Shown here one piece after another: positions 33,008 to 43,568 of a stretch of 64,000 nt of DNA. The notes under the pieces were generated by a model, which saw nothing but the letters and a program-made list of their open reading frames with translations, did no database searches and was not told the DNA's origin. Location: positions 69,547,349 through 69,611,348 of the forward strand of contig CM055099.1 in NCBI GenBank assembly GCA_029204225.1, in the 5' to 3' direction. The position numbers and the translations under genes were made by a program. The stretch's first letter is position 1. The number at the start of each line of letters is the position of its first letter. Source of the stretch: Diphasiastrum complanatum. Lineage: Eukaryota; Streptophyta; Lycopodiopsida; Lycopodiales; Lycopodiaceae.

Positions 33008-34076
33008 CAAGTACAAGAGCATAAGCCATTGATCTAATGCAAATCCATTTTTTGTTCAAAGAGTATTGTCTTAACAATTGCATTGAGCAACAATACATTA
33101 CCTCCTATTTGCCTCAGTCAAATCAAATACAAGGCAAATGGAAGCATCGATCGAAGAAAAGCTGGACTTGTCGCTAGAGGATTTTCAATGTTATTTAGAA
33201 ACAAAAAGAGAATCTGACCTCTGAAATTCCTTGCCCATTTTAGCAAGGGAGAGCTGACCATCAACAACCCTCGAGAGGACACTGATTACCAGCTTGGAGG
33301 AATTTATTCCCTACATATTTTTTCGTTCAAAAATACTCATCTCTGTTGGTATGGATTTTAATGTGTGAGTGGTGGCAACAACCTTTTTTTTGGGTTTTGA
33401 ACCTCCTTGAGCTGGTTGGCCCTTTATTTCAAGATTTTCCCATTTGTCAAAAATTTTATCTACAAGAGCCTACACCTGAAAAAATAATTTTAAGAAGACA
33501 AAATATTAAAAATTTGAAAATTTCATTTATTAATTTTAAAAACTTTCGAACCAAACATTCCATAATAAGCATAGTAAAGCAATTACCTAAATTAAACCAA
33601 ACATTCTATGCTAAGCATAGTAAAGTAATTACCTAGCCACTACGAAATGCAAGCTGATAAAAATTATCATATTTAATAAGGCTCTGTGTCGGATTCTTAG
33701 AACCAAATGGCATGCCTGTTTCTTGAGCACAAAGTGTTTTCAACTCCAACTAGTTAAAATCTCCAGCTTTGGAAACTCTGACAAATTCTTTGTGAAAAAA
33801 TATAATCCTCTGGATGACCGTCATTTTTATCCTATAGTCTTGGTCAATGTTATAGTCTCAACCCAGCAGCTTCTTCCATTGTCTACCCAGCAAAAGCAAA
33901 AGAAACTACATGAGGGTACTCCTAGGACAATTGCTACATGAGGGTACTCCTAAGACAATTGATTAGAAGAAAAATCATATTAAAAAACAGATATGCATTC
34001 AGTCGGATCTACCAAAACAACAAAAGGTGTCACAATTGTTTGCGTAAGCTACTTGTCTTTCTCATGATGTTCTCTT
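33008..34076 (+). other. Internal remains of G, no gag recognised
   Basis: Begins like a copia leader. ATG at 33138 opens a 27-codon frame (MEASIEEKLDLSLEDFQCY...) stopped by TGA, which does not resemble copia Gag; it may be a fragment or chance. Two tandem duplications lie at about 33551-33635 (CCAAACATTC...AATTACCTA) and 33909-33963 (CATGAGGGTACTCCTA...ACAATTG). No 3' LTR is seen. Confidence 0.4.
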
Positions 34077-35322
34077 TGGCTTTTGACTTGATGAAGGTCC
34101 ATCATCATCACCATCCAAAGTAGGATCCTTTTCATCAACATCAAGAATGTTAGATCCATCCACACTACCATCAATCATGCTTGAAGATACTTTTGGAATG
34201 TTCCCCTCATAAAAAATGACATCTCTACCAACAATCACTTTGTTAGTAGAAGGAATGTAAACCTTGTAGGCTTTAGTCACCAAAAATATCTCTTCTTGAA
34301 GATGGATCCTCCATGGTCCTATCATCAAGAGTATGTTGACATAGCATGTGCATCCAAAGGTTCTTAGAAAGTTGACACTCATCCTCCACTTGAATAGCAT
34401 CTCAAAAGGTGTCCTTCCATCCAAAATAGCACTCGGCAAAAAATTGGCACACAACAAAGCTTGATTCCAAAATGGTTTGTCAAGCATTAGAGAAGTTCTA
34501 AATCCAAAAAAGACCCTTTGTAAAGATTATTTTTATATTTTTTCTCAAATTTTTCTTGCACATGGACCAATCAAAACACTCAAATTTGAAATCTACGTTA
34601 CATAACTTTTTTAGTCCACATTTTGATTCCACACTAAAAATGGCATAACTTTTCAGTGGTAAGTCCGAATTTAGCGGAATTTGGTGCATTGGAAAGCGCC
34701 CAAAAGGACTTTCCAATGATATGTCACATGACATACTTTTGAGCTACGATCAAAAAGTTATGGCAAGTCAAAAGTATTAGTGTTATAATATTTTTATAAT
34801 ATAAACTACATCTTGCACGAATTCTTAAAGGGTCTTTTTGGAGCTCAAAACTCCTCTAATGATTAGCACTTAACCTCATAGGTATAGCACTTTCACATAA
34901 AATCCTATTCTTTCTTTCAGCCACTCCATTTTGTTGTGGGGTCCTTGATGTTGTATACTCCCTCTTGATCTCATGCTCATCACAAAAGGCCTTGAACTTG
35001 GTAGATATGCACTCACCACCATTGTCACTCCTCAAGCACTTGATCTTTGTGGAAAATTGGTTCTCCCTTGCATTCTTGGGCTTGATAAAGACATCATACA
35101 CTTCATCCTTGCTCTTTAGTAGATAGATCCAACAAAATCTACTAAAATCATCAATGAATGTTATATACATCTTAGCTCCATTATTGCTAATTGTAGTAAA
35201 TCCATGAATATCTGAATGTACAAGTTGAAAAGGCTTTGTAGATCTAGATATAGATCTAGTATAGGGTAGTCTATGTGACTTAGACAAAGCACAAGACTCA
35301 CAAACATGTTTGATGCTACTTA
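34077..35322 (-). pseudogene. Copia integrase fragment H, split by a MITE
   Basis: Minus-strand frame 35287-34862 encodes SCALSKSH, FQLVHSDIHGFTTI, YITFIDDFSRFCW, LRSDNGGECISTKF and TPQQNGVAERKNRILCESA. All three catalytic positions (Asp, Asp, Glu) are kept. After MITE copy 2 the frame resumes with LDKPFWNQALLCANFL and LDGRTPFEMLFKWR, ending GPSSSQKPKRTS before RT would begin. The same family as M: M has FWDQALLCANFL and GPSSSQNPRRTS. Ends at 34077 and 35322 are abrupt and without LTRs, so it is a fragment carried by rearrangement. Confidence 0.82.
34485..34861 (+). mobile_element. MITE-like element, copy 2
   Basis: 377 bp inserted in copia integrase H. It starts CATTAGAGAAGTTC and ends AACTCCTCTAATG, with inner AAGACCCTTT/AAAGGGTCTTT pairing. 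Removing it from CATTAG to CTAATG restores the integrase reading (compare M at 61344-61362). Interior blocks (GGCATAACTTTT, GCATTGGAAAGCGC, CACGAATTCTTAAAGGG) are shared with the other two copies. Confidence 0.72.
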
Positions 35323-35812
35323 GCTATTCCACAATCTGTTTCTCTCGCTCCCATCCTACTTCTTTATGTTCTCCATCAAGCTGAGGAGGAGATGTAGATA
35401 CTCATAGATCCACATCTGGATTTAAATTCTTATTCAATCGTTGTCCCATCTCTTGGAACAGTCCTAAGCAAACCTCTATTGTTCTTTCTTCCACTGAAAC
35501 AGAGTACATTGCTATTTCAGAAGCCATTAAAGAAGCAATTGGATTGAGAAATTTACTATCAGACATTAGTCTGAATCAGTACACTCCAACAATTATGTTT
35601 TGTGATAATCCAAGTGCTATTTCCATATCGGCCAACCCTAGATTTCACTCTAGGAGTAAGTACATTGAGATTAGATATTACTATGTGAGGATTAAATTTC
35701 TCAACAGAGAGGTAGACTTAACGTATTGTCGAATGCAAGACATGATCGCAGATGTGTTTACCAATGCATTGAGCATTGATGCACATAGCACATTTGGTGC
35801 ATCGCTAGTCTA
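35323..35812 (+). pseudogene. Copia RNase H end of element I
   Basis: Plus-strand frames read RCPISWNS, then SSTETEYIAISEAIKEAIGL, RNLLSDISLNQYTPTIMFCD and NPSAISISANPRFHSRSKYI. EVDLTYCRMQDMIADVFTNA and the final GASLV stop follow. This is the standard C-terminal half of copia RNase H (TEAEY..., D N, HxRxKHID). It is followed by a purine run and a putative LTR. Everything upstream in I is missing, the border with H at 35322 being abrupt. Confidence 0.85.
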
Positions 35813-35849
35813 AATATCAAGGCATTCATGGATCCAGATTAAGGGGGGC

Positions 35850-36401
35850 TATTGGATTTATTCCTCTACTCTTCTAAATCTCATTTTTATCTAGTTCCAT
35901 TCACATTGCTACAATTTTACATGCATTGTCGCACAGCCTGCAGAAATACTCTATTATCAAAGTTTGACTTGTCAAGGAAGTCCGACTTGTTCGACTTGTC
36001 GAGGAAGTCTGACTTGTTGACTTAATCGTCAAAGCATCAAGATTAGTCGACCTCATCGATTATCAGCAGCAACATCCTTGATAGTTGAAGGCTCCTTATG
36101 CCCACTTATTCCTGTACTGTGCAACCACTTGGACAATGACAACAACCGCCACGATCTACCCAAGATGGCACAACAGTTTTATTCTCTTTATTGTCCATAC
36201 ATCTAATACAAATTGTATATAGATGATGATCATTGTAACATACACATACAACGAGAGAATTAGTAAAGAAAGACATTGTAGATACTTTCACGCATTGATT
36301 CTTTCTTTCAAACTGATTGTCAATAATAATCTCATAGCTTTTACAGAGTAGAGTTAGCTTCCTGAACACGCAATTTCGCTCACAATTATCTTCTGCTCAC
36401 A
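35850..36401 (+). repeat. Probable 3' LTR of I
   Basis: Follows RNase H and purine tract AAGGGGGG. It begins (C)TATTGGATTTATTCC, probably from TGTTGG, and ends TTCTGCTCACA. It includes short GTCGACTTG-like repeats at about 35960-36045. No second copy, so boundaries are approximate. Confidence 0.5.
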
Positions 36402-36442
36402 TCATCAATTTGACTTGTATTTTCATACATATAAAGCTGAAT

Positions 36443-37209
36443 TGATGGTGGAGGGTTTGCGGATCCCAAGGCAACCTTAACCCTAGTTAATAAGTGAGAG
36501 GGATTTGGCACCCTACGTGTGTAAGTCCAACCCGATGATCACATAGTTATTTGATAATTAGAAAGTTAATAAAAGGACGTTATGTCTTTTTGTGGGACTT
36601 TTAATGTCGTAGGGCCTAAATGTCAAGTTAGTGAATAAAATAGGGGTTCCCACCAAATTTCAATTTCAAATTGGTTCCCTCCGATTATTGAATGGGTTCT
36701 CACTCTTTTTTAAATATGAATAGTTAGGGAGGTAGAAATGGGCCAATCGGATTTTGAGGCCAAGGCCCTCCTCTCCATTATAAATAGGGGCAAATTTGAG
36801 TTGCTCTTCATGTTCAAATTTTCATTTCAATACAAGCAGATTGGTTATCTTATGGAATGGACTTGTGAATGTCCTTGCTCTCTAACTCTATTTCTTCATC
36901 TCTCATGCTTTGTTGTATTTGCTATTTGTTGGATTTGAATATTATTGGAATTTATTTTTTTTATGTTTTTCGTGAGAGAGAAAGGGAGAAAGAGAAAGAG
37001 TAAGCTATTATCATGGTGAACCTTAGGGTTAATGGATGTAGTGTTAATGGATGTTAGAGTTAGGTGTGGATCTTTCATACATGCTGAACTATGAGATATG
37101 CTATTGCTCTCACCGGATCGAACCTATGCATGACAACTAACTTCATCTCCTTGACGCTTGAGTGCTTGGATCTTGGGTTGAGGATATGATAGGAAATAAA
37201 CCCTCTACA
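36443..37209 (+). repeat. 5' LTR of J
   Basis: 767 bp, TGATGGTGG...CCCTCTACA. A TATA box (TATAAATAGG) lies at about 36780, with GA-rich GAGAGAGAAAGGGAG downstream. It matches 39820-40367 closely. Confidence 0.78.
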
Positions 37210-37213
37210 ATTT

Positions 37214-37230
37214 TGGTGCCATTTCTGGGA
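37214..37230 (+). promoter_or_regulatory. Decayed primer binding site of J
   Basis: TGGTGCCATTTCTGGGA, four bases after the LTR end, is a mutated version of the TGGCGCCGTTGCCGGGG site, which pairs with tRNA-Asp. Confidence 0.65.
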
Positions 37231-38472
37231 AATTTATAGCATGTTTGGTTGATGGTTAGCTTGCATTAGGCATCTTGTCTTGGCATGAATAGTGTTAAAA
37301 TTGTATTTTTAGGTTAAATTTGAAGTAATTCTGCTTGAAATCTAATCTGATTGTTGAGCAAAGGAAGCTATTCAGATTATTATTCTTAAAATCCATCTGG
37401 ATCTGAGAAATCAGAGAAAACAACAAAAATCGATCAAATTTGTCAAATTTTGGTTGCTCATAGAACCTTCAGTTTGAAGGGTGAACATTCCTTCCCAGCA
37501 GATTTGCAGAAACATTAGAAAAATCATCAAAAAACACCAAAAAACACTCAAAACCTTAAAAAATACAAAAAAAAAAACCTTCGGCCGATTCATTGTGCAT
37601 AGGTGTGATTCAGATCTATCTACTGCCAGGTCGGCGAATGTTAATTCTAAAAATAGAAGGTCAAAGTAACTGTTCATCAAATTGTGACAAAATTGTTTAA
37701 AATTTTGACAAATGCTAGATCTAGAAAATTAGAACCTATAAAGAGTATAGGCGAGGGATTCCTAGGCGAAAGTTGACTCGGCGAAGGTTCTTCAGTCCTA
37801 TTTTGGATAAAAAGTCTATGATCTGGCTATTTTCTGACAAATCTGGTAAAATTAACCTTGGCCAAACTCACAAAGAGTAAATATGACTCAGAAAAGACTA
37901 GGGTAGAACTGGCGAAGAGTCTGATAGACAATCAATATAGTTTTTGCAGTTTGACGAGGATAAAAATAGGGATTTTTCAAGATCCTAGTAACAATAACGT
38001 TCGTCGAACTCAAAAATGGTAGCTTATTATAAATAGTATTCTCATATATTCCAGTGAAGGTTTTGGCAAATGTTACAAATATAATACTACTATTTTTGCA
38101 AAAAAGAGTCTTTTTGACAAAAATAGGTCAATATTACACGTGGCCTCTGCTTATTGTTCGCCAAACTCACTGATGAATCAAAATAGTAAGTTAGACCGAC
38201 AAAGACTTTGGCGAAGGTTTCAGGCCAAGGTTCTTCTGAGAAAACTAATAATTTTGAAAATAGGTGTTAAGCTCCTCAAAAAATGATTCTGAAAAATCAT
38301 TATTCTTAGAATTGTCGTCGCTTGATCAAGATCTATTTTCCAAAAATCAAATATCTGATTATTTTTCAAGTGATAGAGATTTTAAAGGTCTGATCTGATA
38401 TGACATGAGATAGGATTTTGTTTGAAATATCTAGATCCAATCTCATTATCTGATTGTCGTAATTTGGAGTCA
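37231..38472 (+). other. Long leader of J
   Basis: About 1.2 kb without a coding frame. It holds repeated GGCGAAGGTT/GGCGAAAG-type motifs (37750-37800, 38205-38240). Long leaders between primer site and gag are common in Athila/Tat-like elements. Confidence 0.45.
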
Positions 38473-39040
38473 TGACTGATGAAGGACCATTGAACCCACC
38501 ACCAATTGTTGTTAGGAGGTCGCCTTGTTTAAAATTACCAAAGTAAAATGGTTAGCTGATCCCATCAGATTTCTCCAGATATTTTTTGAATCATGTAGGG
38601 TTTATGGCAAAGTCTTTCCACAAGATAAACGTCAATTATTCCCTATGGCCTTAACTGGAGTTGTTCAAGAATGGTTTTATAACCAAGAGGAAGCAGAACG
38701 TCAAGATTGAGAAGTGGTTAAAGCCGCTCTCATTACAAGATTTAAGCCCGAAAAATTGATGGAAGATCTCTTTCTTCTTTTAAGTAAAACTAAAATGGGA
38801 AAGAGAGAGGTAGTGTGATCTCGAATTAATCAATGAGGATGTTTTGATTATTTGATTTTAGTAGCAGGTCTACCTAAATGGATTAGACGCGAGCTAAAAC
38901 GCCATAATGAATATGCTACAATACAAAGCGCTATGTACGATGCAATTCGTGAGGATGAAGATTCTGATGACGAACCAAATGTTGGAATGCTACCTTATAT
39001 GGCAGGGCAAAACACGATAACATCCACGCTATTTTGATAG
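38473..39040 (+). pseudogene. Gag fragment of J
   Basis: MTDEGPLNPPPIVV starts at 38473. After a frameshift the frame has DPIRFLQIFFESCRVYGKVF, FPMALTGVVQEWFYNQEEAE, VVKAALITRFKPEKLMEDLF and VAGLPKWIRRELKRHNEYAT. This is the classic Gag domain of Tat/Athila-like elements (…P…W…F..QF). Two or three stops interrupt it, and it ends before any zinc knuckle, where the antisense integrase piece begins. Confidence 0.8.
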
Positions 39041-39488
39041 GTATGTCTTCAACCATTCCTCACTGTTGTTTTTGATCAGCCAACTTAATGGTAACTCTGG
39101 TTCTCTCCGCATGCAAAACATCCAAGTGACGCTCTGGTCCATTTTCTAGCTGCTTGTTGTTGTGCGGCAGCATAGATAGCATACTACTCTGAAGGACCAC
39201 TTTCGTGATCATTGCTATAGTTCCATTTCTCAAAAAATCTCTCGTCTAAGCTCGATTGCTCGTCGGATCTAGTTTCAATGTTGGTACTTCAAACTCTATC
39301 AGCAATATCGGGTGCATGCCATAGACCAGATAAAACGTTTGTTTTGTGGTCACCTTATCGGCCCATAGGACAGAAGGTAATTTCTGGTCCCAATCAGATG
39401 CGTGTGCTGTAGTGATCTTATGTAGGATCTTACACAAAATGTCATTGACTCGTTCAGTCAAACCATTAGCCTTCGCAGAACACATTTT
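39041..39488 (-). pseudogene. Antisense gypsy integrase fragment in J
   Basis: The minus strand reads KANGLTERVNDILCKILHKI, TAHASDWDQKLPSVLWADK and YLVYGMHPILLIEFEVPTLK, closely parallel to P (KANGLTERANGILCKILTKI). Gypsy integrase beyond the second catalytic Asp, with the catalytic Glu in TERVN. It interrupts J in reverse orientation, so it is either an inverted piece of a J copy or a fragment of a P-like element. Confidence 0.82.
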
Positions 39489-39790
39489 GTGAATGAAACA
39501 ATAAAGTGTCTATTGGAAGACTTTTTTGTTATTCATCACTTTAGTACTCCTTATTATCCGAGGGATAATGGTCAAGTTGAATCTTCCAATAGACGAAAAC
39601 AGTCGAATCAAGTCGATCTGATTAGAAACATAAGCTTTATTTAGTATTATGGGAATTCAAAACAACTTACAAGGGTAGTACGAATCAAAACGCCATTCCA
39701 GATTATCTACGGTGAAGATGTTGTTTTTGAGTATCTTGATTCTATAGGGAGTTAGGCAAGTCCTCGCCAACTACGAGTGGATCTGTGCTG
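39489..39790 (+). pseudogene. Sense gypsy integrase fragment of J
   Basis: Sense frames read NETIKCLLEDFFVIHHFSTP, YYPRDNGQVESSNRRKQ and TPFQIIYGEDVVFEYLD. This is the same integrase region as its antisense neighbour but from another lineage (PRDNGQVESSN). The catalytic Glu is present. It leads, via a broken C-terminus, to the 3' LTR. Confidence 0.75.
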
Positions 39791-39799
39791 TGTGCTGAT

Positions 39800-40367
39800 G
39801 CCACTTCATAATAAGTGGAAAGATTTGGGGCAACCCTAATCCTAGTTAATAAGTGAGAGGAATTTGGGTGGCACCCTGTGTGTGTAAGTCCAACTTGATG
39901 ATCACATAGTTATTTGATAATTAGAAAGTTAATAAGTGGACGTTATGTCTTTTTGCGGGACTTTTAATGTCCCAAGGCCTAAATGTCAAGTTAGTGAATA
40001 AAATAGGGGCTTCCACCAAATTTCAATTTCAAATTGGTTCCCTTCAATTATTGAATGAGTTCCTACTCCTTTTTAAATATGAATAGTTAGGGAAATAGAA
40101 ATGGGCCAATAGGATTTTGAGGCCAAGGCCCTCCTCTCCAATATAAATAGGGGCAAATTCGAGTTGCTCCTCATGTTCAAATCTTCATTTCAATACAAGC
40201 AGATTGGTTCTCTTATGGAATGGACTTGTGAATGTCCTTGTTCTCTAACTCTATTCGTTCATCTCTCATGCTTTGTTATATTTGCTATTTGTTGGATTTG
40301 AATATTGTTGGAATTTATATTTCTTATGCCTTTGGTGAGAGAGAAAGGGAGAGAGAGAAAGAGCAAG
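39800..40367 (+). repeat. 3' LTR of J, truncated
   Basis: Matches 36455-37010 (GTTAATAAGTGAGAGG..., GATCACATAGTTATTTGATAA, TATA box at about 40142) and breaks off after GAGAGAGAAAGAGCAAGAA. The start is blurred (AATAAGTGGAAAGATTTGG). Confidence 0.75.
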
Positions 40368-40860
40368 AACTGTTACTGTTCTCCTGTTTGCTTTGTGCTG
40401 ATTTATTCCTTAGGTTCAGACGGCAGTCCATGGCTACATGACCTTTCTTGTGGCAGTGGATACATTCAATTTTTGGATTGAGCCAGCATGTATCAATTGT
40501 GTGCCCATCGCGTCTGCATCTCACGCATGTCTTCTTTTCTCCACCTGGTTGTTTCGACCTCCCTTTGTTCTTCCACTTGTCTTTCTTGGTCTCCTCTACT
40601 TGCTGATCATGATCATGCCTTTGATTTGACTCCCTCTTAGGCTTGAATTGTTTCTCGGCCTTTTATTTGTTGCTGTAGAGGGCTTGGTTAGAAGCATCCT
40701 TGTGATCAAGATGCTCTCTCGCCTCGACTTCCTCTCGAATCTCGATAATTGCCTTTTCAAAGGTCATTGTAGGATCTTTCGCGAGCAAGGTTCTGGTTGT
40801 CTGGAAAGATCTAGGTAAGGCTCTCAACAGCCTTAAGAAAGTTTTAAGCCTCAATGAGAT
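40368..40860 (-). pseudogene. Gag fragment R with two zinc knuckles
   Basis: Minus-strand frames read SLRLKTFLRLLRALPRSFQT, TMTFEKAIIEIREEVEAREH, a Lys-rich linker, then CVRCRRDGHTIDTC and CIHCHKKGHVAMDC, two CX2CX4HX4C knuckles. The 'LLRALP…' block is the end of the UBN2-type Gag domain of copia elements. The fragment meets the J LTR on one side and K on the other. A single stop lies in the linker. No pol is attached. Confidence 0.7.
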
Positions 40861-41331
40861 CAATTTTGAGTTTGATTTCAAGTTTAGATCCATTTTGGAT
40901 GGAGTTCATAGTGTTTGGACTAATGAAGCTAGTATGCTTAATCTTGGTGTTGCTCATGGTTTGATCTTGATCTGTATGATCTTTGTGATCATGAGGAGGC
41001 ATGGAAGCCTCGGTTTTTTCAATTTTTTGTGCAGCCATCTTCATGCATGTGGACGTCTCAAATCCGAGATTAGTATCAAGCATGGAGGAGGCATATCGAC
41101 ACAGTAGCAGATTGGTGAAATATTTCTCAAAATCATTTGGAAAAGATTTCTATCAAAGAGATCTTATCATGGATATGGTAAGGGTTCTACTATGATGGAT
41201 TCTTTGATCATCTTCAATTCAAATGCAAAGCAAAGAATCCACACAAAAAGTTCCTTCATCAACAATTGGACCAACCTTGGAGGATTTCAAGTTAAAGTGA
41301 TCAAGCCAAGTTCATAGCTTTTTAGGAGGAG
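40861..41331 (+). other. 3' internal region of copia K
   Basis: Matches the minus-strand segment 7806-8216 of D (shared GKDFYQRDLIMD/AKDFYQRDLIMD frame, and WTNEASMLNL versus WTSQARKHNL). It ends in the purine-rich CTTTTTAGGAGGAG in front of LTR K. As in D, it is the untranslated stretch before the 3' LTR. Confidence 0.55.
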
Positions 41332-42019
41332 TGCGAAGAATAAAAAGCCATCCAACTTAACTATAAGGGTTGATGAAGATTTTCATCATGCATGTACATT
41401 TACAAGTTGTAAATAACTTTTTTATTATTGTAAAAACTCGAGCTACATCACATGCAATAGGTTCAAGTTGTCATTTATGACATGCACAATGTCTAGATTG
41501 GTCAAATATGACATGCACGTAGATTTAGACATAGAAATGGCCAATATTGGGCTAGTAGAAACTCGAGGTAGTTCAAATGTGTTGTGTCCTAAGTTTCCAA
41601 AGTGACATGCAAGGCATGCACAAGTTGTAATGGACACATGCAAGTAGTTTTGTACATATCTAGTTGAGAAATTGACATTTGTAGAAGGTAGATAGATGTT
41701 AGGTGCATTCCATGCATGCAAACTGATATGTGGCAGTAGTTTGGTAGATTACACATGAAGAGGTGGAATATACCTATTGCTCCCTCTATATATGTATTGT
41801 GGGTTTCCACACCATTATGAATGATGAATCAAAAAGGGTGTCATAATGTCAAAATTGGATCTCACATCTGTAAACTTGTTTTGTGATTCTCTCTCTAATC
41901 CGAGTTGAATTTATTTCTCATACATTTATTGCTTGTGTACTTTCCTTTTTGATGTGGTAAAGATCATTCACACTTCTTTTGTGGTTCCCCAAACGTGTGA
42001 ATATTCTGGATTTTTCACA
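41332..42019 (+). repeat. 3' LTR of copia K
   Basis: 688 bp, TGCGAAGAATAAAAAGCC to ATTTTTCACA, directly after a polypurine tract. Its end (GATCATTCACAC...CGTGTGAATATTCTGGATTTTTCACA) resembles that of D. TATA-like TATATATGTATTG at about 41789. Confidence 0.68.
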
Positions 42020-43100
42020 TTTTCAAGCTTGATGCTTTTGTTATGGCTAACAAAAAGGATGTACTTTGAATGATGTCATATGAGTCATTACCTAAATCAT
42101 TGAGTAGAAGTTCTTGTTTGAGAAAGAGAGTACTTCAATCATCCTTATGTTGAAGGTACTAATGATTTTTTTCATGGCTTCTATTGTTTTTGAGGTTTCT
42201 ACTTCTTATGATGCAATCATTAAGAGGGAGTCTTATGAAGGAAAGAGCAATGGAAGATTGGTTCTTGGGAAGATCCAAGGCATGGATCTCACATATCTTC
42301 ATCAACTCAAAGGATTCTATGATTATGAATTGATCACTCATGATCAAGATGGCAAAAGGTTGGTTGAAGAAGACCACATGGAGCAAATCAAGAGGCAATT
42401 TCTTCAAGGCGAGGGAGATCTCATTGGTGAGCCTTTTGAGGTTTTCTATCATACTCAAGAGGGCTGGATTTATTAAATTTGATACTCATCTTCACTTACT
42501 CTACTTCATGATGGATGGAAAGTTTGGAAGCTATCTTTTGGTTTATGATGGTGATATTGTCTTCACTAACCTTTGTGAAAATTCGAGATCAAGCATTGAT
42601 GAGATCTTGTTGGATCTAGCTCATATGTTTGAGAGGAGTATTTCCAAAGTTTCAGGTCTGAAGATATTCATATCTTTGATATCTTTGATGTTCAAGAGAA
42701 AGCTAAGCAAGTGGAAGTGACTCACTTTGCTTTACTCACATGTTTTGGAGAATCTTCTTGTGTAGATGATACTATGCAAGTGGACGGACGTTTTCATGGT
42801 TTTCAAGCAACTAATGGATCTAGAAAAAATGTATTTTTCAATGGCTTTGATGGTCAAGTGGAACATCAAGAGGTTGGTCTCAAAGGGCTTCAACAACGCA
42901 AAAGGAAAAGCGGCAATTTGGAGCTAGTCAAGAGCATCAAAGGAGGGTCATTTAGCAAAGATGTTTTGGATATATTTTTGCAGGTGTTTGAAGACTCAAG
43001 TAAGGTCAAAATAACAACAAGGAAGTGTTGTTCAAGTTTACTTTACTTGTTCTATCTCATGTTTGAGCAACTTCATGTGGATGTGTGCAGGTTTTCAAGA
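42020..43100 (+). other. Unassigned stretch, maybe decayed copia RT
   Basis: Holds open frames of 120-164 codons that match no family I know. A frame around 42470-42560 (FIKFDTHLHLLYFMMDGKFG, then YLLVYDGDIV) is faintly like copia RT near its YVDD motif. Another at 42716-42780 (THFALLTCFGESSCVDDTM) resembles M's NFAFLTSFDELTCVDETRN. Orientation would fit the RNase H that follows. I would not call a gene here. Confidence 0.3.
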
Positions 43101-43568
43101 TATGGTCAAACTAGCTATATTGGTGAGCATCATTTTGATGTTGGATTTGTACTAGCATTCTTGGCTGGGAGTCAGTACATGACCAATTCTGGCATGATCC
43201 ACTAGAAAGCTCTTTTCAAAGTAATCAGACATGTATCGACCTATGTATCTACTATGGTGATATTAATTCATCCGATATCCATACACTTCATGGATATATA
43301 GATGCAAATTGAGCAAGTGATGTTGACACCAGAAAATTGACTTCTGGATTTGTCTTCCTTCCCAATAATGGTCCGATATCTTGGAACAATTGTAAACAGA
43401 ACTCCATTGCAATGTCTTCCACAGAATCTGAATACATTGTAGCCTCTCAAGCTACCAAAGAGACAATTTCGTTGGAAAATTTATTATCTGATATTGGTCT
43501 CAGACAGTCTGCTCCAACTATAATACAATCTGATAATCAGAGTGCTATTGTATTATCTAAGAAACATG
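43101..43568 (+). pseudogene. Copia RT end and RNase H of Q
   Basis: Frames read FDVGFVLAFLAGSQYMTNSG and KALFKVIRHVSTYVSTMV (end of RT), then DVDTRKLTSGFVFLPNNGPI and SMSSTESEYIVASQATKETI-like RNase H (exact: AMSSTESEYIVASQATKET). LLSDIGLRQSAPTIIQSDNQ and SAIVLSKKHD follow, and then a stop. The last ~50 residues of RNase H are absent, and LTR-like sequence follows at once. Several frame changes before 43330. Confidence 0.82.

Larger units (their letters stand above)
36443..40367 (+). mobile_element. Gypsy element J, gutted
   Basis: Two similar LTRs (36443-37209 and ~39800-40367) flank a 2.6-kb interior with a primer site of tRNA-Asp type, a long leader, a gag piece, an integrase piece in antisense and an integrase piece in sense. 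Protease, RT and RNase H are gone. The 3' LTR is cut at 40367 by antisense gag remains (R). Confidence 0.75.

Noticed and set aside
33138-33221. Short frame MEASIEEKLDLSLEDF, reminiscent of an mRNA-export binding motif
   Set aside because: Only 27 codons, placed where gag of G should start; resemblance too short to support a captured host gene.
42711-43205. 164-codon plus frame as a gene
   Set aside because: Only faint likeness to the copia RT linker, then merges into the RT-RNase H of Q; left as unassigned.
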